Part shown: one piece after another, positions 26,298 through 35,189 of the stretch | How positions within the stretch are numbered: position 1 is the first letter of the stretch | Layout of the letters: each line of letters begins with the position of its first letter | Assembly: GCA_040006675.1 (NCBI GenBank) | Contig: JBDTWM010000002.1 | Location: 1 to 64,000, forward strand | Origin: Austwickia sp040006675 | Lineage (GTDB): Bacteria > Actinomycetota > Actinomycetes > Actinomycetales > Dermatophilaceae | Direction: 5' to 3' | DNA length: 64,000 nucleotides | The notes under the pieces: model-generated | Databases searched by the model: none | The model's input: only the letters and a program-made list of their open reading frames with translations | What the model was told of the DNA's origin: nothing | Position numbers and translations under genes: made by a program

Positions 26298-26678
26298 CGT
26301 GCCGATTCGGTGGATCCCTGCCTGCCCCGTCGGCCGGCCGACCATCGCTTGCACGACGGCCGCCCACGGGCACCAAGGACTCCGTGCCGCAGCCGTCGAT
26401 CCTGGCGTGTGACCGGTACGCGCCGGGCGTCGGCGTGCCGCTGATGATCTTCAACAACCTCGAGCGCGTCGAGTGGGTCACCGCCAGGTACGACCTGGGT
26501 GCGGGGCCAGGCTCCTGACGCTCCCAAGCTCCGGGCGACTTCTACCAGGTCCGCGAGCTCATGGGTCTTGACCCGCAGCGAAGCCTGTGGAGCCGCGCGA
26601 TCGAGGGTCGGACGAGCCTCGTCACTCGGTGGTCGGTCACTCGGTGGTGGCGAGGACGTCTGTCCGCGAGGCTCGGTC
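26298..26678. other. 381-bp gap; possible decayed coding sequence
   Basis: No intact gene is visible. Short plus-strand open stretches with coding-like third positions appear: one around 26430-26518 reads PLMIFNNLERVEWVTARYD, and another near 26535-26600 reads YQVRELMGLDPQRSLWSRA in a different frame. They match no family recognised here. Together they could be remnants of a frameshifted gene, or chance. Confidence 0.3.
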
Positions 26679-27254
26679 TCAGATCCAGGCGTCGACCAGC
26701 GCCTGGCGGGCCTCCTCCAGGAGGCGAGGTAGGGCCTTGGTCTGGGCCACGACCGGCAGGAAGTTCATGTCGCCACTCCACCGCGGTACGACGTGCTGGT
26801 GAAGGTGAGCGGCGACGCCCGCACCCGCGACGGCCCCCTGGTTCATCCCGAGGTTGTACCCCATGGGGCGGGCCGAGGTGTCGAGAGCCCGCAGCGCCCG
26901 CTTCGTGAGGTCGGAGAACTCCGCGGTCTCATCGTCAGTGAGATCGATGTACAGGGGCACGTGGCGGTACGGACAGACGAGTAGGTGCCCGGGGTTGTAC
27001 GGAAAGAGGTTCATCACGACGAAGCAGAGATCGCCGCGATGCACGATGAGGCTGTCCGGGTCGGGGCGGCCGGGGGCGGCGCAGAAGGGGCAACCGTCGC
27101 CCGCAGCCTCGCTGGGCCGCTCCCCCTTGATGTACACCATGCGGTGCGGCGTCCACAGCCGGTCGAACCCGTCGGGGATACCCACGAAATCGCTCAGCGG
27201 CTCGACCTGAATTCCGTCGGGCCAGGACTCAGGCGCGTCGCGATCAGTCCCCAT
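26679..27254 (-). CDS. HIT-family nucleotide hydrolase/transferase
   Basis: 191 aa. The histidine triad HLHQHVVPRW (H-x-H-x-H) lies near residues 150-160. An N-terminal CPFCAAPG segment, possibly one half of a zinc site, precedes MNLFPYNPGHLLVCPYRHV, a typical HIT core strand. HIT proteins of this actinobacterial type act on diadenosine polyphosphates or related AMP compounds; the substrate here is not known. In many actinomycetes the gene lies between thrS and pgsA. Here EF-G2 and cimA separate it from pgsA. Confidence 0.93.
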   Translation of the reverse strand: MGTDRDAPESWPDGIQVEPLSDFVGIPDGFDRLWTPHRMVYIKGERPSEAAGDGCPFCAAPGRPDPDSLIVHRGDLCFVVMNLFPYNPGHLLVCPYRHVPLYIDLTDDETAEFSDLTKRALRALDTSARPMGYNLGMNQGAVAGAGVAAHLHQHVVPRWSGDMNFLPVVAQTKALPRLLEEARQALVDAWI

Positions 27255-27798
27255 ACGCCGATCCTAGGCCCGCCCGGCGCCCGCTCGAGGGAAGGTGCGC
27301 CCGGCCGGGCCCAGGGAGATCGAGGCGCACCAGCCGAGCGTCGGCCGACGTGAACCCGGCCCGACGGTAGAGGCTGGATCCGCCCCCAGACCCGACGCGG
27401 AGCTGCACCCACATCGCCCGGTTGTCGCGGCACCACGCCAGGGCGCTGCGCAGCAGCTCCTCGCCGGCGCCCATGCGGCGGGCCCCCGGCGTGACGTAGA
27501 GGTTGGTGACGTGGACCCACGGGCGCGAGAGGCGGCCTGGTCGCGGCAGGCCGTCGACGACGAACAGCGTCACGCCGCCCCGGGGGCTGCCGTCGAAGGA
27601 CTTCGCGATCCAGGCGGGTCGACGGTCGGAGTCGGCGAGCCAGGCATCGGCGTACCGATCCAGGAAACCCGTCTCGCCGGCGCCCCCCTGCTCCCGGCTG
27701 AGCTGGAGTTCCAGGGCGGCGAGGGCGAACGCGTCCGCAGTCTGGGCGCGCATCACCTGCCATAGTTGACCCTGGTCTGCCCTCACGTCTGCCCTCAC
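27244..27798 (-). CDS. GNAT-family N-acetyltransferase
   Basis: 184 aa. The acetyl-CoA-binding motif A is read as VTNLYVTPGARRMGAGEELLRSAL, given here in parts: VTNLYVTPGA then RRMGAGEELL. Motif B (LRVGSGGGSSLYRRAGF) follows. The substrate is unknown. The N-terminal coding region contains a duplicated 12-bp element GTGAGGGCAGAC, so starts at 27798 and 27786 are equivalent; an ATG at 27753 is also possible. Its end overlaps the HIT start by 11 bp. Confidence 0.8.
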   Translation of the reverse strand: MRADVRADQGQLWQVMRAQTADAFALAALELQLSREQGGAGETGFLDRYADAWLADSDRRPAWIAKSFDGSPRGGVTLFVVDGLPRPGRLSRPWVHVTNLYVTPGARRMGAGEELLRSALAWCRDNRAMWVQLRVGSGGGSSLYRRAGFTSADARLVRLDLPGPGRAHLPSSGRRAGLGSAYGD

Positions 27799-27881
27799 GA
27801 GGGCATATAACCACGGATCTCACGCCTCGGACGGGACATCCGTCTGCGTCAACCGGCCCGTACCCGTGTCCGTGCCAGCGC

Positions 27882-29915
27882 TCACACCTGCGCGCGCGTG
27901 CGAATCGCCTCGAGGATCCTCGCCACCGCCTGGCTGACCGGCACCCCGTTTTCCTGTGCTCCGTCGCGGTATCGGAAGGACACCGCACCGGCGGCTCGGT
28001 CTTCCTCCCCTGCGATCAGCGTGAACGGCACCTTCGACCGGCTGGCGTTGCGGATTTTCTTGGGGAATCGATCGTCGGAGGCATCGATGTCGACCCGCAC
28101 GCCCTGGGCGCCCAGCTGCGCCGCGACCTCCTCCAGGTGGGGCACGTACTCGTCGGCGACCGGCACGCACATGACCTGCACGGGGGCGAGCCACACCGGG
28201 AACGCGCCCGCGTAGTGCTCGACCAGCACCCCGAAGAAGCGCTCGATCGAGCCGAAAAGTGCCCGGTGGATCATGACGGGGCGCTGGCGGGAACCGTCGG
28301 AGGCCTGATACTCCAGCTCGAACAGCTCCGGCAGGTTGAAATCGAGCTGGATCGTCGACATCTGCCACGTGCGGCCGATGGCGTCCTTGGCCTGGACGGA
28401 GATCTTCGGGCCGTAGAACGCGGCGCCGCCCGGGTCGGGGATCAGCTCCAGGCCGGAGTCGGTCGCGACCTGGCGCAGCGTCTCGGTCGCCTCCTCCCAG
28501 GTGACGTCGTCACCGACGTACTTCTCCGGATTCTTGCTCGACAACTCGAGGTAGAAATCGTCCAGCCCGTAGTCCTTGAGCAGGTCGAGGACGAACGTGA
28601 GCAGGCTGGCCAACTCGTCCTTCATCTGCTCGCGGGTGCAGTAGATGTGCGCGTCGTCCTGGGTGAACCCGCGCGCCCGGGTGAGACCGTGGATGACTCC
28701 GGACTTCTCGTAGCGGTAGACGGTCCCGAACTCGAAGAGCCGCAGGGGGAGCTCGCGATACGACCGACCGCGCGAGCGGAAGATGAGGTTGTGCATCGGG
28801 CAGTTCATCGGCTTGAGGTAGTAATCCTGCCCCTGCCGCTTGATGGTGCCGTCCTCGTGCAACTCCTCGTCCACCCGCATCGGCGGGAACATGCTGTCGC
28901 CGTACCAGTCGAGGTGTCCCGACGTCTGGAACAACTGCGCCTTGGTGATATGGGGGGTGTTCACGAACCGGTAGCCCTCCTCCACATGCCTGCGGCGGCT
29001 GTATTCCTCCATCTCCATACGGATGATCCCGCCGTGCGGGTGGAAGACGGGCAGCCCGGAGCCGATCTCGTCGGGAAAGCTGAACAAGTCCATCTCGACG
29101 CCGAGCTTGCGGTGGTCGCGCTTCTCCGCCTCGGCGAGACGGAACAGGTAGTCCTTCAGGTCATCCTTGGTCGGCCACGCGGTGCCATAGAGGCGCTGGA
29201 GCTGCGCGTTCTTCTGATCGCCGCGCCAGTACGCGGCCGAGCTGCGCATCAGCTTGAAGGCGTTCCCCAGCACCTTGGTCGAGGGCACGTGGGGCCCGCG
29301 GCACAGGTCGAACCAGACGACGTCACCCTTGCGATCGACGCTCTCGTACACCGTCAGGTCGTTGCCGCCGATCTCCACCTCGGCGCCCTCCGCGAGGGCG
29401 CCGACCTCGTCGGCGTTCTTCGCGCGGCCCTTGAGGGTGACGAGCTCCAGCTTGTACGGCTCGTCCTTCAGCAGCTCTTGCGCCTCGGCCTCAGTGACCA
29501 CGCGGCGCCGGAAGGTCTGCCCGGAGTTGACGATGCGCTGCATCGCCTTCTCCAGCTTCTTGAGGTCCTCGGGGGTGAACGGCTCCGCGACGTCGAAGTC
29601 GTAGTAGAACCCGTCACGCACGGGCGGCCCGATCCCGAGGCGGGCGGCCGGGTTGATCTCCTGCACGGCCTGCGCGAGCACGTGCGCCGCGGAGTGGCGC
29701 AGCACGTCGGTGCCCTCGGGTGTGCCGAGCAGGACCGGCTCGACGCTGTCGCCGTCGGCAGCGGGCCGGAACAGGTCGAACACCTCGTCGCCGACTTTGG
29801 CAGCGACCACCCGGTCGGCCCCGCTACCGGTGAGCTCCAGGACGTCCCCGTACGTCGAGCCCGCGTCCATCGCGCGCTGCTCGCCTTCGACGGTGACAGT
29901 GATCTGAGTAGACAC
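27882..29915 (-). CDS. thrS: Threonyl-tRNA synthetase
   Basis: 677 aa. Domain order is canonical: N-terminal TGS domain (residues 1-65), editing domain with HSAAHVLAQAVQ and RGPHVPST, class II catalytic core with the zinc/threonine site in KPMNCPMHN, motif 2 FGTVYRYEKSG then RARGFTQDDAHIYC, motif 3 near MIHRALFGSIERF, and the anticodon-binding domain to the end. GTG start at 29915 has AAGGAG 7 nt upstream. No T-box-like leader was recognised in the 206 bp upstream. Confidence 0.97.
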   Translation of the reverse strand: MSTQITVTVEGEQRAMDAGSTYGDVLELTGSGADRVVAAKVGDEVFDLFRPAADGDSVEPVLLGTPEGTDVLRHSAAHVLAQAVQEINPAARLGIGPPVRDGFYYDFDVAEPFTPEDLKKLEKAMQRIVNSGQTFRRRVVTEAEAQELLKDEPYKLELVTLKGRAKNADEVGALAEGAEVEIGGNDLTVYESVDRKGDVVWFDLCRGPHVPSTKVLGNAFKLMRSSAAYWRGDQKNAQLQRLYGTAWPTKDDLKDYLFRLAEAEKRDHRKLGVEMDLFSFPDEIGSGLPVFHPHGGIIRMEMEEYSRRRHVEEGYRFVNTPHITKAQLFQTSGHLDWYGDSMFPPMRVDEELHEDGTIKRQGQDYYLKPMNCPMHNLIFRSRGRSYRELPLRLFEFGTVYRYEKSGVIHGLTRARGFTQDDAHIYCTREQMKDELASLLTFVLDLLKDYGLDDFYLELSSKNPEKYVGDDVTWEEATETLRQVATDSGLELIPDPGGAAFYGPKISVQAKDAIGRTWQMSTIQLDFNLPELFELEYQASDGSRQRPVMIHRALFGSIERFFGVLVEHYAGAFPVWLAPVQVMCVPVADEYVPHLEEVAAQLGAQGVRVDIDASDDRFPKKIRNASRSKVPFTLIAGEEDRAAGAVSFRYRDGAQENGVPVSQAVARILEAIRTRAQV

Positions 29916-30121
29916 GATCGGGCTCCTTGGAGTTCGCGGAACGCACGCGTCGTACGAAGAACGCGTGCCCGATCAGGGTAACGGCGCCCTGCGATAACGC
30001 CCGAATCCGACCCCCAGCGACACCAAGTATTTTGCGCGTCAAGAGAATTGGAGAAGGCGCGCTTAGACTGGGCACCAACGCAGAGGCCGGCATCCCGCCC
30101 GGGCGCGCGGGAGGGGCGGGC

Positions 30122-31264
30122 GTGAGCACACAGAGCATCGGGCTCAGAGGACCGTTCGCCGCAGCGTGCGCGGGCCTGCTCCTCGCAGCCACGGCTTGTG
30201 GGACGGCGATCTCCCCCCAGGCCACCAGCTCGCCGATGAATGCCGCGTCCTCGGCATCGGAGGCACCCCGTACGATCACGCTCGCGTTCGGCGGAGACGT
30301 GCACTTCGAGGAGTACGTGGCGGGACTGCTCACGGACCCGGACCACGCCCTGTCCGACCTGCGGCCCACGCTGGGTGCGGCCGATTTCTCGATGGTCAAC
30401 CTGGAGACCGCGATCACGACCGGCGGGGAGCGCGAGGATAAATCCTTCACGTTCCGGGCTCCGCCCACCGCCCTACAGGCCCTGGCTGCCGCGGGCGTCG
30501 ATGCGGTCAGCCTCGCCAACAACCACGCGGTCGACTTCGGCACCGTAGGCCTGACCGACACGCTCGCCGCCAAGGCCACCAGTCCGATCCCGATAGTGGG
30601 TATCGGCCATGACACCCGTGAGGCGTACCAACCGTACGTCGTCGACGTCAAGGGGGTGCGCGTCGCACTCCTCGCCGCGCTCCAGCTGTGGGAGGAGACC
30701 GCCACGCGCCACTCCGCCGCCGACGGCCAGGCCGGGGTCGCCACCTCGCAGACCCCCGCGGCGCTGACCCTTCTCCGCGAGGCGACCCGCGAGGCGGCCG
30801 CGACCGCGGACCTGGTGGTAGTGATGATGCACTGGGGGACCGAGTACGCCACCTGCGCCGACGCCGCCCAATCGGCCACGGTGCGGGCACTGGAGGCCGA
30901 CGGCGCGGACATCATCGTCGGTGGTCACGCGCACCGTCTGCAGGGCGGTGGCTGGTCCGGGCGCAGCTACGTCGGCTACGCCCTGGGGAACTTTGTCTGG
31001 TGGCGCTCCACGGAGCCCGAGGCTCGCTCTGGGGTCCTCACGCTCACGGCGGACGCGGACGCGGCCAGGTCTCGTGGTCGCTCGTCGGGCGCCGAGCGCC
31101 TCACGGACACTTCACTCATCACCCGTGCGGAGTGGCAGCCGATGTTGATCGGTGCGGACGGGGTGCCGCGCCCCGCCGCCGAGGAAGCGACCACCCAGAG
31201 ATTGCGGGGCGTGTGGGACGCCGCGGTCGCGTGCTCCGGTCTGTCGACCGCTCCCCCGCCCTGA
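30122..31264 (+). CDS. CapA-like metallophosphatase-fold lipoprotein
   Basis: 380 aa from a GTG at 30122 with GGGAGGGG upstream. The N-terminus is a secretion signal, with hydrophobic core FAAACAGLLLAATACG and a candidate lipobox Cys at residue 26 (-3 residue Ala, so not ideal). The CapA/PgsA capsule-synthesis fold is seen in LAFGGDVHFEEY, MVNLETAIT, VSLANNHAVDFG, VVMMHWGTEY and IIVGGHAHRLQ. In Bacillus and pathogens CapA homologues take part in poly-gamma-glutamate surface polymers, but many bacteria carry lone copies with unknown role. No capB/capC genes are nearby, so the role here is not assigned. Confidence 0.87.
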   Translation: MSTQSIGLRGPFAAACAGLLLAATACGTAISPQATSSPMNAASSASEAPRTITLAFGGDVHFEEYVAGLLTDPDHALSDLRPTLGAADFSMVNLETAITTGGEREDKSFTFRAPPTALQALAAAGVDAVSLANNHAVDFGTVGLTDTLAAKATSPIPIVGIGHDTREAYQPYVVDVKGVRVALLAALQLWEETATRHSAADGQAGVATSQTPAALTLLREATREAAATADLVVVMMHWGTEYATCADAAQSATVRALEADGADIIVGGHAHRLQGGGWSGRSYVGYALGNFVWWRSTEPEARSGVLTLTADADAARSRGRSSGAERLTDTSLITRAEWQPMLIGADGVPRPAAEEATTQRLRGVWDAAVACSGLSTAPPP

Positions 31265-31462
31265 CCTCCACGCTGACCGCACCCCACGTGGATCGCGCCC
31301 GCCACCGGTCGCGTCACCGGCGGCCTTGGTGTTTGGTCACCTGGCGGCACCCCGAGGCAGCGGATGCTCCCAGCAGACGCAGGCACCCTGGCCCAACCGT
31401 ATTAACGCCTTACCATCTGGTGGTTCGTGATCGAACGCACGGTGCCCGCGATTCCTCATCAG

Positions 31463-31536
31463 TGGACGTAAAGGGACTTGAACCCCTGGCCTTTCGCGTG
31501 TGAAGCGAACGCTCTAACCAACTGAGCTATACGTCC
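31463..31536 (-). tRNA. tRNA-Val (anticodon CAC)
   Basis: A full cloverleaf is read on the minus strand. The acceptor GGACGTA pairs with TACGTCC, the D-arm is GCTCAGTTGGTTAGAGC, and the anticodon arm TTCGC-TTCACAC-GCGAA gives CAC. The T-arm contains GGGGTTCAAGTCCC and the discriminator is A. The 3' CCA is not encoded (the genome reads ACT). It reads GUG codons, frequent in GC-rich genomes. Confidence 0.96.
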
Positions 31537-31624
31537 GAGCGTGCTGCCCAGACTATCGTCCGGGGCTCGCCCGGCCAAACCCGGATCCTACGTGTGTTCG
31601 ACAGCGACGCGGCGCCCAAGGCGC

Positions 31625-32107
31625 TCACAACCCCCCGTACGTGCGCAGCGAGCTTTCGGCGATGTCCGGCAGCCACGCGGGGACGCCCGCCAACTTGAAC
31701 AGCACCCAGAACATCGCGCAGACAACCAGAATGGAGGCGAGCGTCACCAACGCGCGCACGGCCCAGCCCTGCCTCAGCATCCAGTCGGTCCAGCGCGACA
31801 GGAGACGCCGACCGACCTCGAGCAGTCGACGCGCCCAATGAAATTCCGAGGCCCAGATCGCAACGCCGATGAAGACGATCAGCCAACCCGGCCCTGGGAA
31901 CGGCACCATGATCAAGCCGATGACCACGACCACGAGGCCGACGCCGCCGACGACCCACCGATACACCTTCCGCGTGGCCGGGTTGGCCCGCAGGCGCTCG
32001 CGCCACGCACGGAGCCGCACCCGCCACTGCCAATCCGGTCCCGGCAGGTCCACCCGCGAAGGTTCACCGATCTGACCTTCGCTCGCGCGTCCGTCCTTCC
32101 CCGACAC
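31625..32107 (-). CDS. Small PGPGW-motif membrane protein (TIGR02611-like)
   Basis: About 160 aa from the GTG at 32107, which has GGGAGGGG about 4 nt upstream; an in-frame start at 32140 is less likely. Membrane helices are VYRWVVGGVGLVVVVIGLIM, the following PFPGPGWLIVFIGVAIWA, and a C-terminal ALVTLASILVVCAMFWVLF. The PFPGPGW turn between the first two helices is the hallmark of this actinobacterial family of unknown function. It lies downstream of phaB, separated by a terminator. Confidence 0.8.
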   Translation of the reverse strand: MSGKDGRASEGQIGEPSRVDLPGPDWQWRVRLRAWRERLRANPATRKVYRWVVGGVGLVVVVIGLIMVPFPGPGWLIVFIGVAIWASEFHWARRLLEVGRRLLSRWTDWMLRQGWAVRALVTLASILVVCAMFWVLFKLAGVPAWLPDIAESSLRTYGGL

Positions 32108-32190
32108 GGCATCCCCTCCCGAACGGACCATGAATCTCACCGTACGACCCGTGAACGGACCGAAGCGTGCTCCCAGTTCCTGAGCAGGAT

Positions 32191-32221
32191 GAAGCCCCCC
32201 GGCCGAGGGCCGGGGGGCTTC
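32191..32221 (-). terminator. Intrinsic-type hairpin downstream of phaB
   Basis: Perfect 14-bp stem (GAAGCCCCCCGGCC at 32191-32204 with GGCCGGGGGGCTTC at 32208-32221) and 3-nt loop. It lies 29 bp past the phaB stop and before the next gene. There is no U-tract on either strand, as is common for actinobacterial terminators. Confidence 0.85.
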
Positions 32222-32249
32222 ACCCTGAGCGCACGTGGTGGCGGTGTCG

Positions 32250-32999
32250 TCAGATCATCAACAGACCGCCGGTCACCGGGAGCAGCACGCCGGTCACGTA
32301 GCGGGCGCCGTCCGAGCACAGGTAGCGCACCGCGTCGGCGATGTCGTCACCGCTCGCCCAGTCGCGCATGGGAATCGTCTCGGTGACCGCGTCGATAATC
32401 TCCTGCGGAAGCTTCGCCGTCATCTCCGTGGTGACCGCGCCCGGGATGATGCAGTTGACCGTCACTCCCTTCTGGGCAGACTCCAGCGCCAGCGTTTTGG
32501 TCAGGCCGAACAGACCGGACTTGGCCGCCGCATAGTTGGACTGGCCGACGCGGCCAAGCGCGCCGGAGAACGAGGAGATATTCACAATCCGGCCGTAGTT
32601 AGCCTCGTACATATACGGCAAGGCCGCCTTCGCCAGCCAGAACGGGCCCGAGAGGTTGGTCTTGATGACCTGCTCCCAGTCGAGCTGATTCATCTTGACG
32701 GCGGTGCGGTCGCGCACGATGCCGGCGTTGTTGACGAGCCAGTCGATGCGGCCATAGTCGCTGGCGATCGAATCCACCAGGGTCTGGCAGTCGGACGTGT
32801 TGGCGACGTTGGCCTGGCGGATGTCGATCTCCAGGCCTTCGCTCGCGGCCGCCTCGGAGTACGCGGCGGCGGCCTTGGTGTTGCTGTTGTAGACCGCGAC
32901 CACCTTAGCGCCGTCTTTGGCCAGACACCGCGAGATGGCCGCGCCGATCCCCCGCGTCCCACCGGTCACTAGAGCCACACGGGCTTCGTTCTCACTCAT
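32250..32999 (-). CDS. phaB: Acetoacetyl-CoA reductase (SDR family)
   Basis: 249 aa from the ATG at 32999, preceded by GGAGAACCG. Classical short-chain dehydrogenase: NAD(P)-binding TGGTRGIGAAI, NNAGI, catalytic Ser in NISSFSG and Tyr/Lys in YAAAK. It probably reduces acetoacetyl-CoA to (R)-3-hydroxybutyryl-CoA, the monomer for PHA synthase; this rests on the adjacent phaC and the PhaB-like IVRDRTAVKMNQLDWEQVI segment. A FabG role in fatty acid synthesis cannot be excluded from sequence. It lies 140 bp after phaC on the same strand and ends at a strong terminator. Confidence 0.88.
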   Translation of the reverse strand: MSENEARVALVTGGTRGIGAAISRCLAKDGAKVVAVYNSNTKAAAAYSEAAASEGLEIDIRQANVANTSDCQTLVDSIASDYGRIDWLVNNAGIVRDRTAVKMNQLDWEQVIKTNLSGPFWLAKAALPYMYEANYGRIVNISSFSGALGRVGQSNYAAAKSGLFGLTKTLALESAQKGVTVNCIIPGAVTTEMTAKLPQEIIDAVTETIPMRDWASGDDIADAVRYLCSDGARYVTGVLLPVTGGLLMI

Positions 33000-33139
33000 C
33001 GGTTCTCCATTTCTTCGGCGTAGCGGAGGGCATCCGCACAGCGTGCTCATGCCGCGCGTCGAGACGCGCAGGCCTGTCCTTATTCAGTCGTGTCTGGGTC
33101 GGCCGCGCCTCAGTAGACGCGAGCGCATCACGAACAGGG

Positions 33140-35026
33140 TCAGGTGAAGATGTATGTGCCGGGTGCCTCTTCCATCGCAGGAAAGTTCTCGTTGCCGGCC
33201 GTCTTCGGTGGATCCTTGAGTTCCCCGGAGCGGGGCTGAAGCCACTCGACCCAGTCCGCCCACCAGGTGCCTTCGTGCCGCTCGGACCCGGCGAACCAGT
33301 CGTCGGCATCCTTCGACAGAGTCGGGTTGGTGTAATAGCCGAGGCCACGATGATTCGGGGCAGCGACGAGGCTCTGCACATGCCCGCTGGAACACAGCAC
33401 GAATCTGCAATCCCCGGACACCATCTGCGTCGTGGAGTAGCACCCGTGCCACGGCGTGATGTGGTCGGTGAGCCCACCCACCACGTATACGTCCTGAGTG
33501 ATGTCGCTGATGTCGATCGGAGTGCCCAAGATGTTCAGGCTCCCCGGTTTCGTCAGCTGGTTGTGGATGACGATATCCAGGAGTTGGTGGTGCAGCGCCT
33601 CGGGGAGTCGGGTGGTGTCGGCATTCCAGGCGAGGATGTCGAACGTCGGCGGCTCGTTGCCGAGCAGGTAGTTGTTGACCCAGTAGTTCCACACCAGTTC
33701 GTTGGGTCGCAACCAGGCGAAGACCTGGGCCATCCTCCACCCCTCGAGGTAGCCCCGCTTGCTGGACAACTTCTTGGCCGCGTTGACGGTCTTGGGTGAT
33801 GCGAAGAGCAGGATCTCGGCGTCGGTGCGGCTGTCCAGGAGGGTCACGAGCATGGTTGCCGAGTGGATTCGTGGCTCCTCGCGGGCTGCGTCCATGGCCG
33901 CGAGGATGGCGACCATCATGCCGCCCGCGCAGCCGCCCATGACGTTGACATCTGATGAGCCGGACACCTCACGGACGACGTCGATCGCGTCGAGTGTGGC
34001 CTCCGCATAGGTACTGAAGTCCCAGTGCCGCTCCTTGGCCGTGGGGTTGCGCCAGCTGATGCCGAACACTTGAATGCCGTGCTGCAAGAGGTACTCGTAC
34101 ATGCTGCGTCCTGGGGCCAGGTCGAGAGCGTAGTACTTGTTGACCTGCGGCGGCACAATCACCACCGGCCGCGTCCCCACCTGCTCGGACTGCGGCTGAT
34201 AGTGAAGGATCTCCAGCGCATCCGTGCGATAGATCACTCGGCCTCGGGTCACGGCGAGATTGATACCGACGTGGAACGGTTCCCGATTGACCTGCGTGGG
34301 CATGCCGTGGTTCTGGCGGACATCCCTCACCAGGCGATTAAACCCGCGGACGAGGCTCTTGCCCTTGGTCTCCTGCGCCTTCTTGATCGCCGACGGGTTG
34401 GTGAGGATGTTGTTCGTCGGCGCAAGTCCTTCACGGATCAGGCCGATCACGAACTCGACGCGCTCCACATCTTTGGGACCGAGACCGAGGTGCTCGACAA
34501 TGTCGTCGGCTTCGGCCCCGAGGACGAGGTAGGCCTGCATGATCCGGCGCAGGAGTCGCTTGTCCTGCCACGCCGAATCCCGGAACCGCTTATCCTTCTG
34601 ATCCGGTGCGACCAGCGACTGTCCGACACCGATCTTGACCAACTCCGCCACGGTGCGAGGAGCGGCCGACAGCAACGCTCTCGGATTACGCAACGACTCG
34701 CGACCCAACGTGACAAGGCCGCCGATCGCGTCCTGAACGCCGAACCCGACGAACGGGCTCGGTCCGACAACCGCCCCGGCGCCGCCGGCGAGGTTTTCGG
34801 CGTCGAACGCGATGCGGAGGTCGTCCGGATAGTCCTCCTGGCGGTCCACCAAGTGGTCGACATGGTCCTGCACCGGCTGCACCTGGTGGGCGGGCGCAGC
34901 GTCCCAATCGGAGCTGGACGTCGGCTCCGTGGTCGCCACGGGCGTGGAGCGTGGCGGCGAGGAGGCCTCGTCCTGTCCTGCGTGAGAGGGATCGGGGGTC
35001 GATGCGGCTGGTGTTGGTTCGGTCAC
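33140..35026 (-). CDS. phaC: Class I polyhydroxyalkanoate synthase
   Basis: 628 aa from a GTG at 35026 with GAGGG upstream. It polymerises (R)-3-hydroxyacyl-CoA into PHA. The lipase-like box is GGCAGG with nucleophile Cys366. The other triad residues are Asp521 (GGLTDHITPW) and His549 (SSGHVQSLV). Conserved PhaC_N segments (NPRALLSAAPRTVAELV, GWRMAQVFAWLRPNELVWNY) are present. An ~80-residue Pro/Ser/Thr- and Gln-rich N-terminus precedes the family core. Length fits class I; no phaE or phaR partner is nearby, nor any recognisable phasin. It lies in a row with phaB and a thiolase. Confidence 0.95.
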   Translation of the reverse strand: MTEPTPAASTPDPSHAGQDEASSPPRSTPVATTEPTSSSDWDAAPAHQVQPVQDHVDHLVDRQEDYPDDLRIAFDAENLAGGAGAVVGPSPFVGFGVQDAIGGLVTLGRESLRNPRALLSAAPRTVAELVKIGVGQSLVAPDQKDKRFRDSAWQDKRLLRRIMQAYLVLGAEADDIVEHLGLGPKDVERVEFVIGLIREGLAPTNNILTNPSAIKKAQETKGKSLVRGFNRLVRDVRQNHGMPTQVNREPFHVGINLAVTRGRVIYRTDALEILHYQPQSEQVGTRPVVIVPPQVNKYYALDLAPGRSMYEYLLQHGIQVFGISWRNPTAKERHWDFSTYAEATLDAIDVVREVSGSSDVNVMGGCAGGMMVAILAAMDAAREEPRIHSATMLVTLLDSRTDAEILLFASPKTVNAAKKLSSKRGYLEGWRMAQVFAWLRPNELVWNYWVNNYLLGNEPPTFDILAWNADTTRLPEALHHQLLDIVIHNQLTKPGSLNILGTPIDISDITQDVYVVGGLTDHITPWHGCYSTTQMVSGDCRFVLCSSGHVQSLVAAPNHRGLGYYTNPTLSKDADDWFAGSERHEGTWWADWVEWLQPRSGELKDPPKTAGNENFPAMEEAPGTYIFT

Positions 35027-35189
35027 GGAACCCTCGCTCGGCGGGGCGTCGAAGCATCCGGGCCAACGGGTCCGGACACGGTGGACGCCGTGTTCTGTGG
35101 ATCGGGGACGTGAGCGGTCCCTCCCCGGCGCGCGGTGGGAGACGAGTCTCCGGCGCCCCGGGGAGAGACCATCCCACGTGTGTTCGTCA

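Noticed and set aside
29916..30121. T-box or other leader riboswitch before thrS
   Set aside because: No T-box sequence or specifier-loop structure was recognised in the 206-bp upstream region.
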